Positions 11,077 to 18,790 of a stretch of 64,000 bases of DNA are shown here, piece by piece; position 1 is the stretch's first letter, and every line of letters starts with the position of its first letter. The position numbers were made by a program, and so were the translations under genes. Origin of the DNA: JADKFD01 sp050250665 (GTDB lineage: Bacteria > Pseudomonadota > Gammaproteobacteria > Xanthomonadales > SZUA-5); NCBI GenBank assembly GCA_050250665.1, contig JBFWOF010000022.1, positions 1 to 64,000 of the forward strand. The letters run 5' to 3'. The notes below the pieces were generated by a model that was not told the origin of the DNA, did not search any database, and worked only from the letters and a program-made list of their open reading frames with translations.

Positions 11077-11654
11077 GCCAGGAAGGACCACCGCTGGAAC
11101 AGCTGACCCGGCGCCTGCTGGAAACGCCGGCGCCCTTCCTGGCCGAACCGGTATTCGGCAAGAGCGGCAGCGTCCATGTACCGGCGTTGGTCGCCGATGT
11201 GCTGGCCGCGCTGGGGCTGAGCGCGAGCGCCAGCGAGCTGCAGCGCTTCGTCGGTCGCGACCGCGGCAAGGAGCGCAATCCGCGCATGCTCACGCAGATC
11301 CTGTGCTGGCTGCTCACCGATCCGGCCTTTCGCGGCAAGCTCAAATCCGCGCAGGTGCTGGCGCTGCTTTACGATGACGCCAATGGGCTCGCCGAGAAGG
11401 TCGCGGCGAAGGAGTTTGTCGACAACGACGAACGCCGCGAGGAACTGTCGCGACTGGCGCTGCGCAGCGCCGGCCTGCGCCCGGCGGGCGAGAGCCAGAA
11501 CGTGGCCGAGGATCGCTGGCTCACCGTCAGTACGCTCGAGCGTGCACGGCTGGCGACTGCCACCCGCGCCGCCGAGGAACGCGCCCGCCTGATACGCGAA
11601 GCGCTGGCGCGCAAGGCGGCCGAAGAGTCGGCCGACAAGTGGTCGAGGGAGTAG
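11073..11654 (+). CDS. Hypothetical helical protein of the radical SAM/ligase cassette
   Basis: A 193-aa soluble protein I cannot assign to a named family. It is predicted mainly alpha-helical by composition. Notable segments are VPALVADVLAALGL (res. ~35-48), NPRMLTQILCWLLTDPAF (~70-87), a central DERREELSRLALRSAGLRPAGESQ, and a charged coiled-coil-like tail rich in Ala, Arg and Glu (ERARLATATRAAEERARL). No signal peptide, no cysteine cluster. Start overlaps the radical SAM stop by 4 bp (ATGA) and only 4 bases separate its stop from the next gene, so it is an integral member of the operon. A scaffold or substrate-binding role is possible but is speculation. Confidence 0.82.
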   Translation: MSQEGPPLEQLTRRLLETPAPFLAEPVFGKSGSVHVPALVADVLAALGLSASASELQRFVGRDRGKERNPRMLTQILCWLLTDPAFRGKLKSAQVLALLYDDANGLAEKVAAKEFVDNDERREELSRLALRSAGLRPAGESQNVAEDRWLTVSTLERARLATATRAAEERARLIREALARKAAEESADKWSRE

Positions 11655-11658
11655 CAGC

Positions 11659-13026
11659 ATGCTCGACGACAGCAGTCCCACCGACGCGCAACGCTATCCC
11701 GGCCTGACGGTGGCCGGCGCCGAGATGCTGCGCTTTCTGCGCGAACATCCGCAGGCGCCGATCTATCGCAACAGCAGCGGTCATCGCTTGCTGCCCGAGG
11801 AGTTGCCCGCGGTGATGGAATTCGCCGCCCGGGTGCAGCAGGCCCCGGTCGATCCCAGGGCCGAGCTCTCACGGTCCTGGCTGCGTGAGTACGCCTCGAA
11901 TGCGCTGACCCAGGTACCACACTACCGCCGCTACGGCAGTCTGCCGGAGCGCTTTGTGGATCTGCCGACCATCAGTCGCAGCCATCTGGCGCGGGACATC
12001 GCTGCCTTCGTCCCCGACGACCTGCCGATCGAGCGGATGATCAACTTCCGCACCACCGGGCTCACCGGACAGCCGCTGCTGATTGCCTCGCACCCGCTGG
12101 TGGCGGCGCGCTATCTGGCCTTCCACGAGCGCGCGCTGCGGCGCTTCGGCGTCGAACTGCAAAGCGGCCCTGGCGACGTCGGGGTCATGCTGGTCGGCTG
12201 GCAGCAGCGCTGCTTCACCTATGTTTCGGTGACGCCGCAGCGCGGTGAATGCGGTCTGGCCAAGATCAATCTGCATGAAGACGACTGGCACGATCCGGCC
12301 CATCGCGGTCCCTACATCGATGCCCTCAAACCGGAAGTCATCACCGGCGATCCACTGTCGCTGGCAGCGCTGCTGGGCATCGATTTCAGGCATCGCCCGC
12401 GCGCCATGCTGAGCACCTCGATGACCCTGCTGCCCGGCCTGCGCGCCGAACTGGAACAGCGCTTCGGCTGCCCGGTGCTGGACATCTATTCGCTCAACGA
12501 GGCCGGCCCCATCGCCGTCCACGATCCCGCGGTGGACGCCCATGTGCTGCTGCAGCCGGAGATGGCGGTCGAGATCCTGGATGACGAGGGCGAGCCGGTA
12601 GCGCCCGGTCAACGCGGCGAGATCACGCTCACCGGCGGCTTCAATTTCTGTCTGCCCCTGCTGCGCTACCGCACCGGCGACCATGCAGCGCTGGAGCAGC
12701 GCGGCGGCGAATGGGTGCTGGCCGGCCTGGCCGGACGGGCGCCGGTACGTTTCCGCACGGCCGGCGGCGGCTACATCAACAACATCGACATCACCCACGC
12801 GCTCAAGCCATACGCCCTGCCCCAGTACGCGCTGCTGCAACGCGCCGACCGCAGTTTCCAGCTGGACCTGTACGGTCGGCAGCAGGTCGAATTGGCGGCC
12901 GTGGAAGCCTCGATGCGGACGCTGCTCGGCGCCGAAGCCGTGCTCGACATTGCCGTTCACGACCAGGTCTGCGACAAGCTGGTGCAATATCGCAGCGAGC
13001 TGGATGATGGCGAGGTGGGGGTGTGA
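11659..13026 (+). CDS. PaaK/CapK-like adenylate-forming enzyme
   Basis: A 455-aa member of the ANL adenylating superfamily, closest in layout to phenylacetate-CoA ligase (PaaK) and CapK/F390-synthetase-like proteins. The phosphate-loop motif appears as FRTTGLTGQP (res. ~128-137), the A5-like motif as YSLNEAG and the A8-like motif as RYRTGD; a short C-terminal domain follows. Expected chemistry is activation of a carboxylic acid as acyl-AMP and transfer to CoA or another acceptor; the acid is unknown. GAGGGA lies eight bases before ATG. Last gene of the three-gene cassette with the radical SAM protein; a REP pair follows within 35 bp. Confidence 0.85.
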   Translation: MLDDSSPTDAQRYPGLTVAGAEMLRFLREHPQAPIYRNSSGHRLLPEELPAVMEFAARVQQAPVDPRAELSRSWLREYASNALTQVPHYRRYGSLPERFVDLPTISRSHLARDIAAFVPDDLPIERMINFRTTGLTGQPLLIASHPLVAARYLAFHERALRRFGVELQSGPGDVGVMLVGWQQRCFTYVSVTPQRGECGLAKINLHEDDWHDPAHRGPYIDALKPEVITGDPLSLAALLGIDFRHRPRAMLSTSMTLLPGLRAELEQRFGCPVLDIYSLNEAGPIAVHDPAVDAHVLLQPEMAVEILDDEGEPVAPGQRGEITLTGGFNFCLPLLRYRTGDHAALEQRGGEWVLAGLAGRAPVRFRTAGGGYINNIDITHALKPYALPQYALLQRADRSFQLDLYGRQQVELAAVEASMRTLLGAEAVLDIAVHDQVCDKLVQYRSELDDGEVGV

Positions 13027-13057
13027 GGCTATTCCAGATCGCCCCTGCTCCCGGTTT

Positions 13058-13147
13058 CTGTGGGAGCGGCTTCAGCCGCGACCCGCTTGTCGCGGATGAA
13101 TGCGCTCCCATAGGGGCAGGCCATCGCGGCTGAAGCCGCTCCCACAG
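13058..13147. repeat. REP palindromes forming a long hairpin
   Basis: Facing copies of GTGGGAGCGGCTTCAGCCGC and its complement flank a CGCGGATGAATGCGCTCCC half. Each GCGGCTTCAGCCGC is itself a hairpin, and the two copies can pair as a larger one. It follows the ligase gene and may act as its transcript end. Confidence 0.85.
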
Positions 13148-13201
13148 AGAAGCCTTGCTCCCACCCACCGCTTGAACCGAGTGAACACCGCCACCGTGCC
13201 C

Positions 13202-14182
13202 ATGTCTGAATCCAGCGCACCACCGCCTTCCCGGGTCCCGAGTCCCGAGTCCCGAGTCCCGGCATCTTCCCTGCGCACCCTCGCCGACTGCGTGCGCTGG
13301 GGCGCCGGGCGCCTGCGGGCATCGCGGGTGCTGATCGGTCACAGCGAGGACAACGCGCTCGACGAGGCGCGCTCGCTGGTGCTGCATGCGCTGCACCTGC
13401 CGGCCAGGCTGCCGGCGCCCTTTGCCCAGGCACGCCTGCTCGATGCCGAGATCGCTGCAGCCTGTGCGCTGATCGAACGCCGGATTGCTGAGCGTGTGCC
13501 GGCGGCCTATCTGATCGGCAGCGCCGAATTTGCCGGTCTGAGCCTGCGCAGCGATGCCCGGGCACTGGTGCCGCGCTCACCGATCGCCGAGCTGATCGAG
13601 AACGGATTCCAGCCCTGGCTGGGCCGACGGAGCGTCACTCGCGCACTGGATCTGTGCTGTGGCGGCGGCTCGATTGCCATCGGCATGGCAATGCACCGGC
13701 CCGACTGGCAGGTCGATGGTCTGGATCTCTCGGCCGATGCGCTGTCGCTGGCCACGGAGAATCGCGCGCTGCACAGGCTGGAATCGCGCTTGCGGCTGAT
13801 CCAGTCGGATCTGTTTTCGGCATTGAAGGACGAGGTCTACGAGCTGATCGTGTCCAATCCGCCCTACATCACCGATGCCGAGTACGCGGCCATGCCCGGC
13901 GAGTATCGGCATGAGCCCAAGCTCGGCCTGACCTCCGGCGCCGATGGCTGCGATGCCACCCTGCGCATCCTGCGCGACGCGCCCCGGCATCTGGCTGAGC
14001 AGGGATTGCTGATCGTCGAGGTCGGCGAAGCCGAACGCGCGCTCAAGCGCCTGCTGCCCGATCTGGCCATGGACTGGATCGAATTCAGCGTCGGCCAGAT
14101 GGGCGTGTTCGCCCTGGAAGCCCGCGATCTGCGCGAAGGACACGCGCGCGTCGCGGAACTCTGCGCGCAGCGGGGTCTGTAG
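13202..14182 (+). CDS. prmB: Ribosomal protein L3 N5-glutamine methyltransferase
   Basis: A 326-aa SAM-dependent methyltransferase that methylates a glutamine of ribosomal protein L3. The catalytic NPPY is in VSNPPYITDAEY; the SAM-binding region is ALDLCCGGGSIAIGMA; VPRSPIAELIENGF matches the PrmB-specific segment. Conserved similarity to E. coli PrmB begins at about residue 24 (LRTLADCVRW). The annotated ATG at 13202 lies before a 7-bp repeat array at 13235-13262 that is read as PSRVPSPESRVP; an in-frame GTG at 13292 would avoid it but would remove the first conserved residues. A REP hairpin follows at once. Confidence 0.93.
   Translation: MSESSAPPPSRVPSPESRVPASSLRTLADCVRWGAGRLRASRVLIGHSEDNALDEARSLVLHALHLPARLPAPFAQARLLDAEIAAACALIERRIAERVPAAYLIGSAEFAGLSLRSDARALVPRSPIAELIENGFQPWLGRRSVTRALDLCCGGGSIAIGMAMHRPDWQVDGLDLSADALSLATENRALHRLESRLRLIQSDLFSALKDEVYELIVSNPPYITDAEYAAMPGEYRHEPKLGLTSGADGCDATLRILRDAPRHLAEQGLLIVEVGEAERALKRLLPDLAMDWIEFSVGQMGVFALEARDLREGHARVAELCAQRGL
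13235..13262. repeat. 7-bp array (GTCCCGA)x4 inside the prmB frame
   Basis: Three exact GTCCCGA units plus GTCCCGG, the reverse complement of the GGGACTC unit at 2731-2793. The unit is not a multiple of three, so gain or loss of one unit would shift the frame between the ATG at 13202 and the conserved prmB domain. Confidence 0.92.
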
Positions 14183-14186
14183 CTCG

Positions 14187-14247
14187 CCTGTGGGAGCGGC
14201 TTCAGCCGCGATGACCCGGTCGCGGCTGAAGCCGCTCCCACAGGGAG
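14187..14247. repeat. Facing REP pair after prmB
   Basis: Inverted copies of CTGTGGGAGCGGCTTCAGCC, 5 bp after the prmB stop, form a near-perfect stem of about 25 bp. It probably ends or protects the prmB transcript. Confidence 0.87.
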
Positions 14248-14321
14248 GGGAACCCTGCCGATCGTCACGGGTCCAAGCCCGCTTCACTGTCCGCTACACT
14301 TCAGAGCACCCGGAGACCTTG

Positions 14322-15095
14322 ATGAGCTTGATGCGATATTGCCTGCTGTGCCTGCTGTTGTTCTGCACCGGACTGAGTTTTGCCAGCGCCGGTGAGCTGC
14401 CATCCGAAGCGCGCCAGCTGACGCTGCGCTTCCTGCAGGATCGTGACTGCGGTGAGGCGGCGATGGCCGCTTTCCCCGAGAGCGAGCAGCGCTTCGAGGT
14501 GCGACTGGCGGAAACCCAGCCAGCACAAGCGCAGGCGGCGGCCCGGGCCGAGCGGGCGGCGGCGCTGGCCCGTCGCTCGGCCGATTGTGCCGGTCTCAAG
14601 CACATCGTCAGCAGCACCAGCATCATGGCCGACCCGGAATCGAACAAGCGCCTAGGGAGCGCCGCGTTGCAGGGTGACCCGCTGGCCCTGTTGCTCGCTC
14701 AGGGCTCGACCATGGATGGCAACAGTTTTCGGCGCCTGGCCGCGCAGCTGATCGACAGCGGCGACGCCGAAGCCATCGCCCGTATCGGCCGGGTACTGGC
14801 CACCCGCCAGGATCGGGACCAGTTCGGCATCGATAGAGCGAACCTGATCGTGGCAGATACCTGGTTGCTGCTGGCCTGCGAATTCGGGCTCGATTGCGGC
14901 GCCGGCAGCCGCGCCGTCGACCATTTCTGTCTGGCGCGCATGGTCTGTGGCTACCCTGATCTCGCCGCCGCCATTCGCGCCTCGCGCGGTGAGGAGGGCT
15001 CAGCCCAGATCGTCCAATCGCGCGACGAGTTGCTGCAGCGCATCCGCCAGCGCGGCGGTGCCAGCCTGTTCCCCACTTACGCTGGCGGCAGCTGA
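14322..15095 (+). CDS. Secreted hypothetical protein, first of a four-gene family array
   Basis: A 257-aa protein with a signal peptide (MSLMRYCLLCLLLFCTGLSFASA) behind CGGAGA at proper spacing. The mature part is Ala/Arg-rich and helical, with DPLALLLAQGS and DAEAIARIGRVLA segments of Sel1/TPR-like flavour and a C-terminal module TWLLLACEFGLDCG...FCLARMVCGYPDLAAAI with paired cysteines. The same C-terminal module (LAAC-x(6-7)-C ... C) recurs in the next three genes, which supports common descent. It ends 6 bp before the next gene. Proteins of this pattern are common as hypotheticals in Xanthomonadales; function unknown. Confidence 0.82.
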   Translation: MSLMRYCLLCLLLFCTGLSFASAGELPSEARQLTLRFLQDRDCGEAAMAAFPESEQRFEVRLAETQPAQAQAAARAERAAALARRSADCAGLKHIVSSTSIMADPESNKRLGSAALQGDPLALLLAQGSTMDGNSFRRLAAQLIDSGDAEAIARIGRVLATRQDRDQFGIDRANLIVADTWLLLACEFGLDCGAGSRAVDHFCLARMVCGYPDLAAAIRASRGEEGSAQIVQSRDELLQRIRQRGGASLFPTYAGGS

Positions 15096-15101
15096 TCGCC
15101 C

Positions 15102-16151
15102 ATGCATCCACGCTGGCGCGTGCCGGGATTGATCGGTCTGCTGGTGGCAGCAGTGTTGCTGTGGCGCTGGCAGGCCGAGCTTGGCGAGTCAGCGGCAGCC
15201 GGCATCGCAGTTTCCGAGCCGGGACCGCCAGCCGAGGACTCGGCCGATGCGGGTGCAGCACCAGCGCAGGCCGGTGATTCGGCAGAGCAGACTGCGGTCA
15301 GGCCGAACCCGGCATCAGCGCCGCGCAAAGAGCCCGCCGTGGCCCTCGACGCCCCGGCCCTCGGCTATCGCGCCAGTGCCGCCCAACGCGCCGACGATAT
15401 GGCGCGGCTGGTCGCTGCCGAAGATCTGGCGCCGTTGCTGGCCGAGTTCAAACGGCGCGCGGCGAATGGCGATGCCGATGCGGCGGCGCGGATGCGGGAT
15501 ATCTATGACGAGTGCATGGGGGTGCATCTGGCACAGGGCAATCAGATGCCGGCGCCCGCTTTTGCCAACGCTTTTTCCGATGTGAGTCAGCGACCCGTGA
15601 ATGAACCCGCCCGGCAAGCGGCGCTGCAAATCGGCAGTGCGCGCTGCGGCGCGATCATCCCATCGGGCGGCTACAAGGAACGCACCATTCAACTGGGGCG
15701 GATGCATCGAGATAGCGATCGACTGGCGGCGGACCTTGGGAATCCTGCGGCGCGGGTTCGCATGCAAGGATATGAGCTGAACCGCGCACGACGAGCGCAG
15801 CTCGAGCGACTGGAGGCACTGCTGCTTCTCCGAGAAGGCAGTGCGGAATCGCTGATGGAATTGTCGAACCGTGCCGCCGACACCACCCCGTTTCAGAGTG
15901 AGTCCTGGATGTTGGCCGCCTGCGAACTCGGCTATCCATGCGCGAATATCCCTGGCATCCGCTACAACTATTGCGCCACCCACGGATCCTTCTGCGACAT
16001 CGAGAGCTTGCAGGAGTTCACGAGGCAGTCGGCTTCCGCGCGGCAATGGCGCCTGTATCAAGCCGAACGCGACCAGATCCTGGCCCTGCTCCAGGCCGGC
16101 GACCTCGGCGCACTGCTGCTCTCCGACGAAGCCATTGGCGGTGGCGGGTGA
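15102..16151 (+). CDS. Membrane-anchored hypothetical protein, array member 2
   Basis: A 349-aa protein with one N-terminal membrane segment (LIGLLVAAVLLWRW) and no clear cleavage site, so probably inner-membrane anchored with a periplasmic body. After a low-complexity linker (res. ~25-70), residues ~75-145 (ALDAPALGYRASAAQRADDM...RMRDIYDEC) are almost identical to the same region of the next gene. The C-terminal module is WMLAACELGYPC...CATHGSFC and the end is ERDQILALLQAGDLGALLLS. Stop overlaps the GTG of the following gene (GTGA). Function unknown. Confidence 0.84.
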   Translation: MHPRWRVPGLIGLLVAAVLLWRWQAELGESAAAGIAVSEPGPPAEDSADAGAAPAQAGDSAEQTAVRPNPASAPRKEPAVALDAPALGYRASAAQRADDMARLVAAEDLAPLLAEFKRRAANGDADAAARMRDIYDECMGVHLAQGNQMPAPAFANAFSDVSQRPVNEPARQAALQIGSARCGAIIPSGGYKERTIQLGRMHRDSDRLAADLGNPAARVRMQGYELNRARRAQLERLEALLLLREGSAESLMELSNRAADTTPFQSESWMLAACELGYPCANIPGIRYNYCATHGSFCDIESLQEFTRQSASARQWRLYQAERDQILALLQAGDLGALLLSDEAIGGGG

Positions 16152-17215
16152 AGCGGCGACGGATCTTGAGCCAATTGGGATGGCTCGGCCTGCTGATGGC
16201 GGCAATGCTGGTGTGGCGTTGGCAAGGCAGCGTCGGCGAGTCAGCGGTAGCGCCTGGCCGTGACGCGCAGACGTCGCAGTCCAACACGGCGACGGATACT
16301 TCCGAAGTGCGGACGGCGCAAAGCACCGACACGGCAAGCAAGGTGGCGACCAATCCGAACTCGGCATCGACGGTACGCAAGGAAGCTGCGGTCGCCCTCG
16401 ATGCCCCGGCCCTCGGCTATCGCGCCAGTGCCGCCCAGCGCGCCGACGATATGGCGCGACTGGTCGCTGCCGACGATCTGGCGCCCTTGCTGGCCGAGTT
16501 CAAACGGCGCGCGGCGAAAGGCGATGCCGATGCGGCGGCGCGGATGCGGGATATCTATGACGAGTGTCTGGGGGTGCATATGGCGCAAGTAGAAGCGACA
16601 CGCGATCTCAATGCCCAGCAATCAGCATTCGTCCTTGACTTGCTCCCCGCCAATGCCCCCCTCCGGCAGGCGGCACTGCAGATTGGTGGCTCGCGCTGCG
16701 GCGGAATCATTCCGCCCGGTGACAAAGACTCCCGAACCAGACAACTGGTGCGGTTGCAACGCGAAAGTCTTCGCCTGGCGGCTGATCTGGGGCATCCCGG
16801 GGCCAGAGTTCGGGTGCAGGCTGAGGCGCCGGGATATGAGCGCGATCCGAGGTTGCGGGCGCAACTGCGGCGTCGTGAGGCGCTACTACTGCTCGAAGAG
16901 GGAACTGCTGAAGCATTGATGGACTTGTCGGCGTACGCATCAGACAGGACTCCTTTTCGCTCGGAGTCCTGGATACTTGCGGCTTGCTCGCAACGCTATC
17001 CCTGTAATGAAGTTGCGACTCTGCGGACGCTCTGGTGTGCCGAACTGGGCATGATTTGTGGCCTCACCAGTTGGGAAGACCACATCCGACAAACTTCCTC
17101 CGCGCGCGAGTGGCGCCTGTATCAAGCCGAACGCGACCAGATCCTGGCCCTGCTCCAGGCCGGCGACCTCGGCGCCCTGCTGCTCTCGGACGAAGCCATC
17201 GGCGGTGGCGGGTGA
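16148..17215 (+). CDS. Membrane-anchored hypothetical protein, array member 3
   Basis: A 355-aa close paralogue of the preceding product: same N-terminal membrane segment (LGWLGLLMAAMLVWRW), same 70-residue block, same C-terminus. The stretch 17105-17214 is nearly identical at DNA level to 16041-16150, so the duplication or a gene conversion is recent. Start is the GTG inside the previous stop; earlier in-frame starts would overlap array member 2 deeply. Middle part (Arg/Asp-rich, SRCGGIIPPGD) differs more. Stop overlaps the next GTG in the same way. Confidence 0.84.
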   Translation: MKRRRILSQLGWLGLLMAAMLVWRWQGSVGESAVAPGRDAQTSQSNTATDTSEVRTAQSTDTASKVATNPNSASTVRKEAAVALDAPALGYRASAAQRADDMARLVAADDLAPLLAEFKRRAAKGDADAAARMRDIYDECLGVHMAQVEATRDLNAQQSAFVLDLLPANAPLRQAALQIGGSRCGGIIPPGDKDSRTRQLVRLQRESLRLAADLGHPGARVRVQAEAPGYERDPRLRAQLRRREALLLLEEGTAEALMDLSAYASDRTPFRSESWILAACSQRYPCNEVATLRTLWCAELGMICGLTSWEDHIRQTSSAREWRLYQAERDQILALLQAGDLGALLLSDEAIGGGG

Positions 17216-18237
17216 AGCGGCGTGGGCTCAGGGTCTTTGTGGTGCTGATGGGCTGCGCGGTGCTGATCGGCCTGCAGTACGCCCGCACCCGGGACGATGC
17301 CGATACGCCAAAGACTGAGGCCTCCGCTCTATCGCCGGCGCCGACCGAGATCCAGCGCCCTGCTTCCGGGACTGAGGGCGGCGACACCGCACGGGCAGCC
17401 GATGACAATCCGGCCGGCCCTTCGATGGCGGAGTCGACGTCGAAGGCTCACACCGCCGCGTCTGCCGGGGTCGAACCCAGCCAGCGCGCCCGGGTCCAGG
17501 CCCATCTGCATACGCTGATGGCCTGCCAGCCCGGCGCGGTGACGAAGGCCAGCGAGCGCGAACAGCTGTGGCGCATGACGCTGCCGGCCGAGGCGATTGA
17601 ACGTGCGCCGGCCCAGTACGAAGCTGCCGAATCCTGGGCCAGGCAGACATGCGCGCAATCCACCCTGCGCCTCAGCCCGACGCCGGGAGATTCCGGCGGC
17701 ATCATGGGTCTGTGGTCGGAACTGTCCCCGGATGATCCGCTGCGTCGCTTGTGGGAGGCGAGCGCCGAGACCGAGGTGGATTATTCAGACCGCAACGCGA
17801 TGCGCGCTCGGTGGGAGCAGGACCGCGCGCTGATGCCCCTGATGCGCCCATTGCTGGAACAGGCGCTTGCCGAGGCTTTGCGCGAACCATCCGTGCTGGA
17901 ATTACAATCCATTGCTGATTCCGCCCAGAGTTTTGCCAATCGCGGTGCGCAGCGTCAGCTCGGCCCCTTTGCCGGTGGCGGAGAAGCCGGCTCGGCCCTG
18001 TGGCGTCTGGCCGCCTGCGATCTGAGCGCCGACTGCGGCCCTGAGTCGCCCGCGGCGCACCTGATCTGCTACCACGAACAACTCTGTGGCTATGGCTCGC
18101 TGGAAGAAGCGCTGATCGATGCCTACTGGCCGCAGATGCAGATCGATCAGCTGCAGGCCGCCCGCCAGCAATTGGTCGATCGTCTGCGTGCCGGCGGCCA
18201 CGGCGTGTTTGAACCGGACCCGCCGGGCGGGGGTTGA
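17212..18237 (+). CDS. Membrane-anchored hypothetical protein, array member 4
   Basis: A 341-aa protein starting with GTG inside the stop of member 3 (GTGA) and sharing its VKRR start and a following membrane segment (VFVVLMGCAVLIGLQYA). A long Ala/Thr/Ser-rich linker leads to a helical body. The C-terminal module is WRLAACDLSADC...LICYHEQLCGYGSLEEALI, as in members 1 to 3, but the rest is diverged, so it is an older paralogue. Its GC content and codon bias look like the neighbours. Function unknown; last gene of the array, followed by a 300-bp composite repeat. Confidence 0.82.
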   Translation: MKRRGLRVFVVLMGCAVLIGLQYARTRDDADTPKTEASALSPAPTEIQRPASGTEGGDTARAADDNPAGPSMAESTSKAHTAASAGVEPSQRARVQAHLHTLMACQPGAVTKASEREQLWRMTLPAEAIERAPAQYEAAESWARQTCAQSTLRLSPTPGDSGGIMGLWSELSPDDPLRRLWEASAETEVDYSDRNAMRARWEQDRALMPLMRPLLEQALAEALREPSVLELQSIADSAQSFANRGAQRQLGPFAGGGEAGSALWRLAACDLSADCGPESPAAHLICYHEQLCGYGSLEEALIDAYWPQMQIDQLQAARQQLVDRLRAGGHGVFEPDPPGGG

Positions 18238-18263
18238 GCGGGTGGGCGCTGCTCTGATCGCGC

Positions 18264-18570
18264 CATTGTGAGCCACTTGTATCGGCCCGACACTGCGCAC
18301 GGGCCATGAGCCCTGCTGCGCGTAGCCCGTTGTGCCGCGCAGCGGCTCAGCGGGGCTCTTTCGCGTCGCCGCCCGGAGAGCGCCGCGCGCACTTCGGGCT
18401 ACACAAACCGGCAATTGCTGTAATCAAGGCAATTCAGGGACTTACGATGTGGGTTCATGGAGAGCGTAGCGAAGCAATCCAGACGGATATCCGCAAGAGC
18501 ACTGGATTGCTTCGTCGCTGCGCTTCTCGCAATGACGCATCAATAGCTTGCGACATGGGCTCATGGAAAG
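18264..18570. repeat. ~307-bp composite dispersed repeat, copy A
   Basis: Matches 43401-43708 over its whole length in the same order: CATTG-GAGCCACTTGTATCG, a GTAGCCC-headed palindrome (stem GCCGC-GCA-GCGGC), CGCGCACTTCGGGCTACA, CTTACGAT-TGGGTTC, the AGCAATCC hairpin element and ATGGAAAG. No gene. After it, 18571-18790 holds one more REP half (GCGATCGCGGACAAAGTCCG) and nothing else recognisable. Confidence 0.87.
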
Positions 18571-18790
18571 CCGCCGCATCCCCGTCGCCCCGCTTGCAGG
18601 AGGGCGCCGCGCCTGCGGCGCCGCTGTTGCTTTCCGGTCCAGCGCAAGAACGGCCGCGCACTCTGTGTCCAGACTTGTCCGGATGCTTATTCGCCATCTG
18701 GCCAGGAGAGCGATCGCGGACAAAGTCCGCTCCCACAGTCCAGCAGGTCCAGGGTACGCGCCTCGGGCGCGCGCCCCTCATCAGACCGCC

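Noticed and set aside
10012..13026. Toxin or defence island at the radical SAM cassette
   Set aside because: No nuclease, helicase, integrase or transposase is near it; metabolic reading fits the domains better.
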